Position numbers and translations under genes: made by a program. Source: Gemmatimonadaceae bacterium (GTDB taxonomy: Bacteria > Gemmatimonadota > Gemmatimonadetes > Gemmatimonadales > Gemmatimonadaceae). Taken from it: 7,460 nucleotides of DNA. The notes under the pieces are model-generated. The model was not told the origin of the DNA, ran no database searches, and saw nothing but the letters and a program-made list of their open reading frames with translations. Shown in pieces: positions 5,982 to 7,460 of this stretch. The DNA lies in the NCBI GenBank assembly GCA_013820975.1, contig JACDHQ010000091.1, forward strand, positions 1 through 7,460, written 5' to 3'. How positions within the stretch are numbered: the first letter of the stretch is position 1; each line of letters begins with the position of its first letter.

Positions 5982-7460
5982 CGACGCCCCCCGCGGCAGA
6001 CCAGCCGTCCGCGGCGGAGCAACCGGTCCCCAGCCGCGGCGGGAGTGGAACCGCCGCCGCGCTGGTCGCGGCCGGTATCCTCCTGTCGCGCCTCCTCGGG
6101 CTCGTCCGCCAGTTCTTCATGGCGCGCTACCTCGGTGCCGGGGCGACGGCAGACGCCTTCGCCGCCGCGTTCAAGATTCCCAACATCCTGCAGAACATCA
6201 TGGGTGAGGGCGGGTTGTCCGCCTCCTTCATCCCGGTGTACTCGTCGTTGCTCGGACGTGACGAGCCTGAGGAGGCCGCGCGCGTCGCCGGCGCCGTCGC
6301 GGGGTTGCTCGCCCTCGCGAGCGCGGCGTTCGTCGTCGCCGGCGTGCTGCTCACCCCGACGCTGGTTCCGCTGATCGCCCCGGGGTTCGAGGGAGAGAAG
6401 CGCGAGCTCACGATTCACCTCACGCGAATCCTCTTTCCGGGCGCCGGGCTGTTCGTGCTCAGCGCGTGGTGCATCGGGGTCCTCAACAGCCACCGGCGCT
6501 TCTTCATGCCGTACGTGGCCGGCGTCGCATGGAACGTCGCCATGCTTGCCGCGCTCCTCTGGTTCGGCCCGCGCGAGACGCTTCCGCGGATCGCCGAGGC
6601 GCTCGCGTGGGCCTCGGTGCTCGGCGCGGGGATGCAATTCGTCGTGCAGCTCCCGACCGTCTTCCGCGTGATGGGGCGGCTGCGCGTGTCGCTCTCGACG
6701 CGATCGGCGCATGTGCGGCAGGTGATGCGCAACTTCGGGCCGGTGGCCGTGACGCGCGGCGCGGTGCAGATCAGCGGGTACATCGACCAGATGATCGCGA
6801 GCTTCCTGCCGAACGGCGCGGTGGTGATGATCGCCTATGCCTCGACGATCTACGTGCTGCCCGTGAGCCTGTTCGGCATGGCGGTATCGGCGGCGGAGCT
6901 GCCGGAGCTGTCGCGAGGGGCCGCGCCGGGTCGCGAGGCACTTGCTGCGCTCCGTGCGCGCGTCAACACCGGACTGCGACGCATCGCCTACTTCGTCGTG
7001 CCGTCGGCGGTCGCGTTCGTGCTGCTCGGCAACGTCATCATCGATGCGTTGCTGCGCAGCGGCCGGTTCGGCGCGACGGAAGCGATGTTCACGTGGGGGA
7101 TCCTCGCCGGGTCGTCCATCGGCCTGCTGGCAACCACCCTGGCCCGGCTCTACTCGTCGACCTTCTACGCATTCAACGACACGAAGACCCCGTTCCGGTA
7201 TGCGCTGCTGCGGATCGCGATCTCGCTGGGCCTCGGTGCCGCGTTCGCGTTGCGTGGCCCCCACCTGCTGGGGATCGACGGACGGTGGGGCGCGGCAGGC
7301 CTGACGCTGGCGTCGAGCATCGCCGGGTGGGTCGAGGTGACCTTGCTGCACCGTCGCATCGACGCACGGCTCGAGGGGCGCACGGGCATCCCGGCCGGGC
7401 TCGGCGCCCGGCTCTGGGGGGCGGCGGTCATTGCAGGCATGGTGGCGATCGGCGCAGAGT
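5978..7460 (+). CDS. murJ: Lipid II flippase MurJ/MviN family (5' part, runs off right edge)
   Basis: MurJ moves lipid II across the inner membrane for peptidoglycan synthesis. The frame is open for 494 residues from ATG 5978 to the window end with no stop; full proteins are about 510-550. Seen: a polar, Pro/Ala-rich leader of about 25 residues, then SRLLGLVRQFFMARYLGAG-TADAFAAAFKIPN (37-69), GEGGLSASFIPVY (76-88), RGAVQISGYIDQMIASFL, AYASTIYVLPVSLFGMAV (288-305), PSAVAFVLLG and FYAFNDTKTPFRYA. Many hydrophobic helices alternate throughout, as expected for a 14-helix MOP-superfamily exporter. R38, R44 and D59 align with E. coli R18, R24 and D39, but Q72 and T290 replace R52 and R270. The ATGA overlap with bshC (5978-5981) and purine-rich GGGGAAG just upstream support the start. 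Family membership is clear; flippase activity is inferred from it. Confidence 0.93.
   Translation, partial: MTTPPAADQPSAAEQPVPSRGGSGTAAALVAAGILLSRLLGLVRQFFMARYLGAGATADAFAAAFKIPNILQNIMGEGGLSASFIPVYSSLLGRDEPEEAARVAGAVAGLLALASAAFVVAGVLLTPTLVPLIAPGFEGEKRELTIHLTRILFPGAGLFVLSAWCIGVLNSHRRFFMPYVAGVAWNVAMLAALLWFGPRETLPRIAEALAWASVLGAGMQFVVQLPTVFRVMGRLRVSLSTRSAHVRQVMRNFGPVAVTRGAVQISGYIDQMIASFLPNGAVVMIAYASTIYVLPVSLFGMAVSAAELPELSRGAAPGREALAALRARVNTGLRRIAYFVVPSAVAFVLLGNVIIDALLRSGRFGATEAMFTWGILAGSSIGLLATTLARLYSSTFYAFNDTKTPFRYALLRIAISLGLGAAFALRGPHLLGIDGRWGAAGLTLASSIAGWVEVTLLHRRIDARLEGRTGIPAGLGARLWGAAVIAGMVAIGAE

Noticed and set aside
5968..5994. GCGGGG/CCCCGC pairing with the murJ ATG in the loop
   Set aside because: There are only six pairs of simple GC sequence, which is expected by chance at this base composition.
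5930..7351. A 473-codon open frame on the minus strand opposite murJ
   Set aside because: Its translation is low-complexity, rich in Arg, Glu, Gln and His, with no motif. The plus strand here encodes an unmistakable MurJ that is open to the window edge.
1..7460. tRNA, rRNA, riboswitch, CRISPR, insertion sequence or attachment site
   Set aside because: Nothing with the needed structure or repeats was seen; coding genes fill almost all of the window.

Overview
The window is a dense, strongly GC-rich stretch of bacterial chromosome. Seven protein-coding genes all lie on the + strand, and the largest gap between them is 22 bases. In order they are: the 3' part of lpxB (lipid A disaccharide synthase), a DUF374-family lysophospholipid-type acyltransferase, lpxK (lipid A 4'-kinase), a glutamate dehydrogenase, rlmH (23S rRNA pseudouridine methyltransferase), bshC (the cysteine-adding enzyme of bacillithiol synthesis) and the 5' part of murJ (lipid II flippase), which runs off the right edge. 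I see no RNA gene, mobile element, CRISPR array, long repeat or clear promoter. No stretch longer than about 25 bases is non-coding.

Organism: lipid A genes mean a diderm with an LPS-type outer membrane. bshC means a bacillithiol producer, so not a typical proteobacterium. With very high GC at third codon positions, frequent GTG starts and the style of the proteins (ASRPGR in LpxB, RGYG-DDEP in LpxK, PNILQN in MurJ), my best guess is Gemmatimonadota. This is inference without a database search.

Layout: positions 1-2534 are an envelope block in which each gene overlaps the next (lpxB/acyltransferase by a GTGA overlap, acyltransferase/lpxK by 26 bases). LpxB joins the two sugars, the acyltransferase probably adds a secondary acyl chain, and LpxK phosphorylates the 4' position. 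Positions 2557-3867 hold glutamate dehydrogenase, bordered on both sides by strong predicted RNA hairpins (10 bp at the end of lpxK, about 14 bp around the rlmH start). Positions 3886-7460 are a second coupled block: rlmH/bshC share a GTGA overlap and bshC/murJ an ATGA overlap, linking ribosome maturation, low-molecular-weight thiol synthesis and peptidoglycan precursor export.

No gene here looks like part of an undescribed system; this is a core region. The points worth a second look are lineage-type departures from the textbook enzymes: LpxK lacks the segment between RGYG and DEP, BshC lacks the EDHD motif, and MurJ lacks two of the arginines known to be essential in E. coli. The LpxJ-like acyltransferase and the hairpin that encloses the rlmH start codon are also notable.
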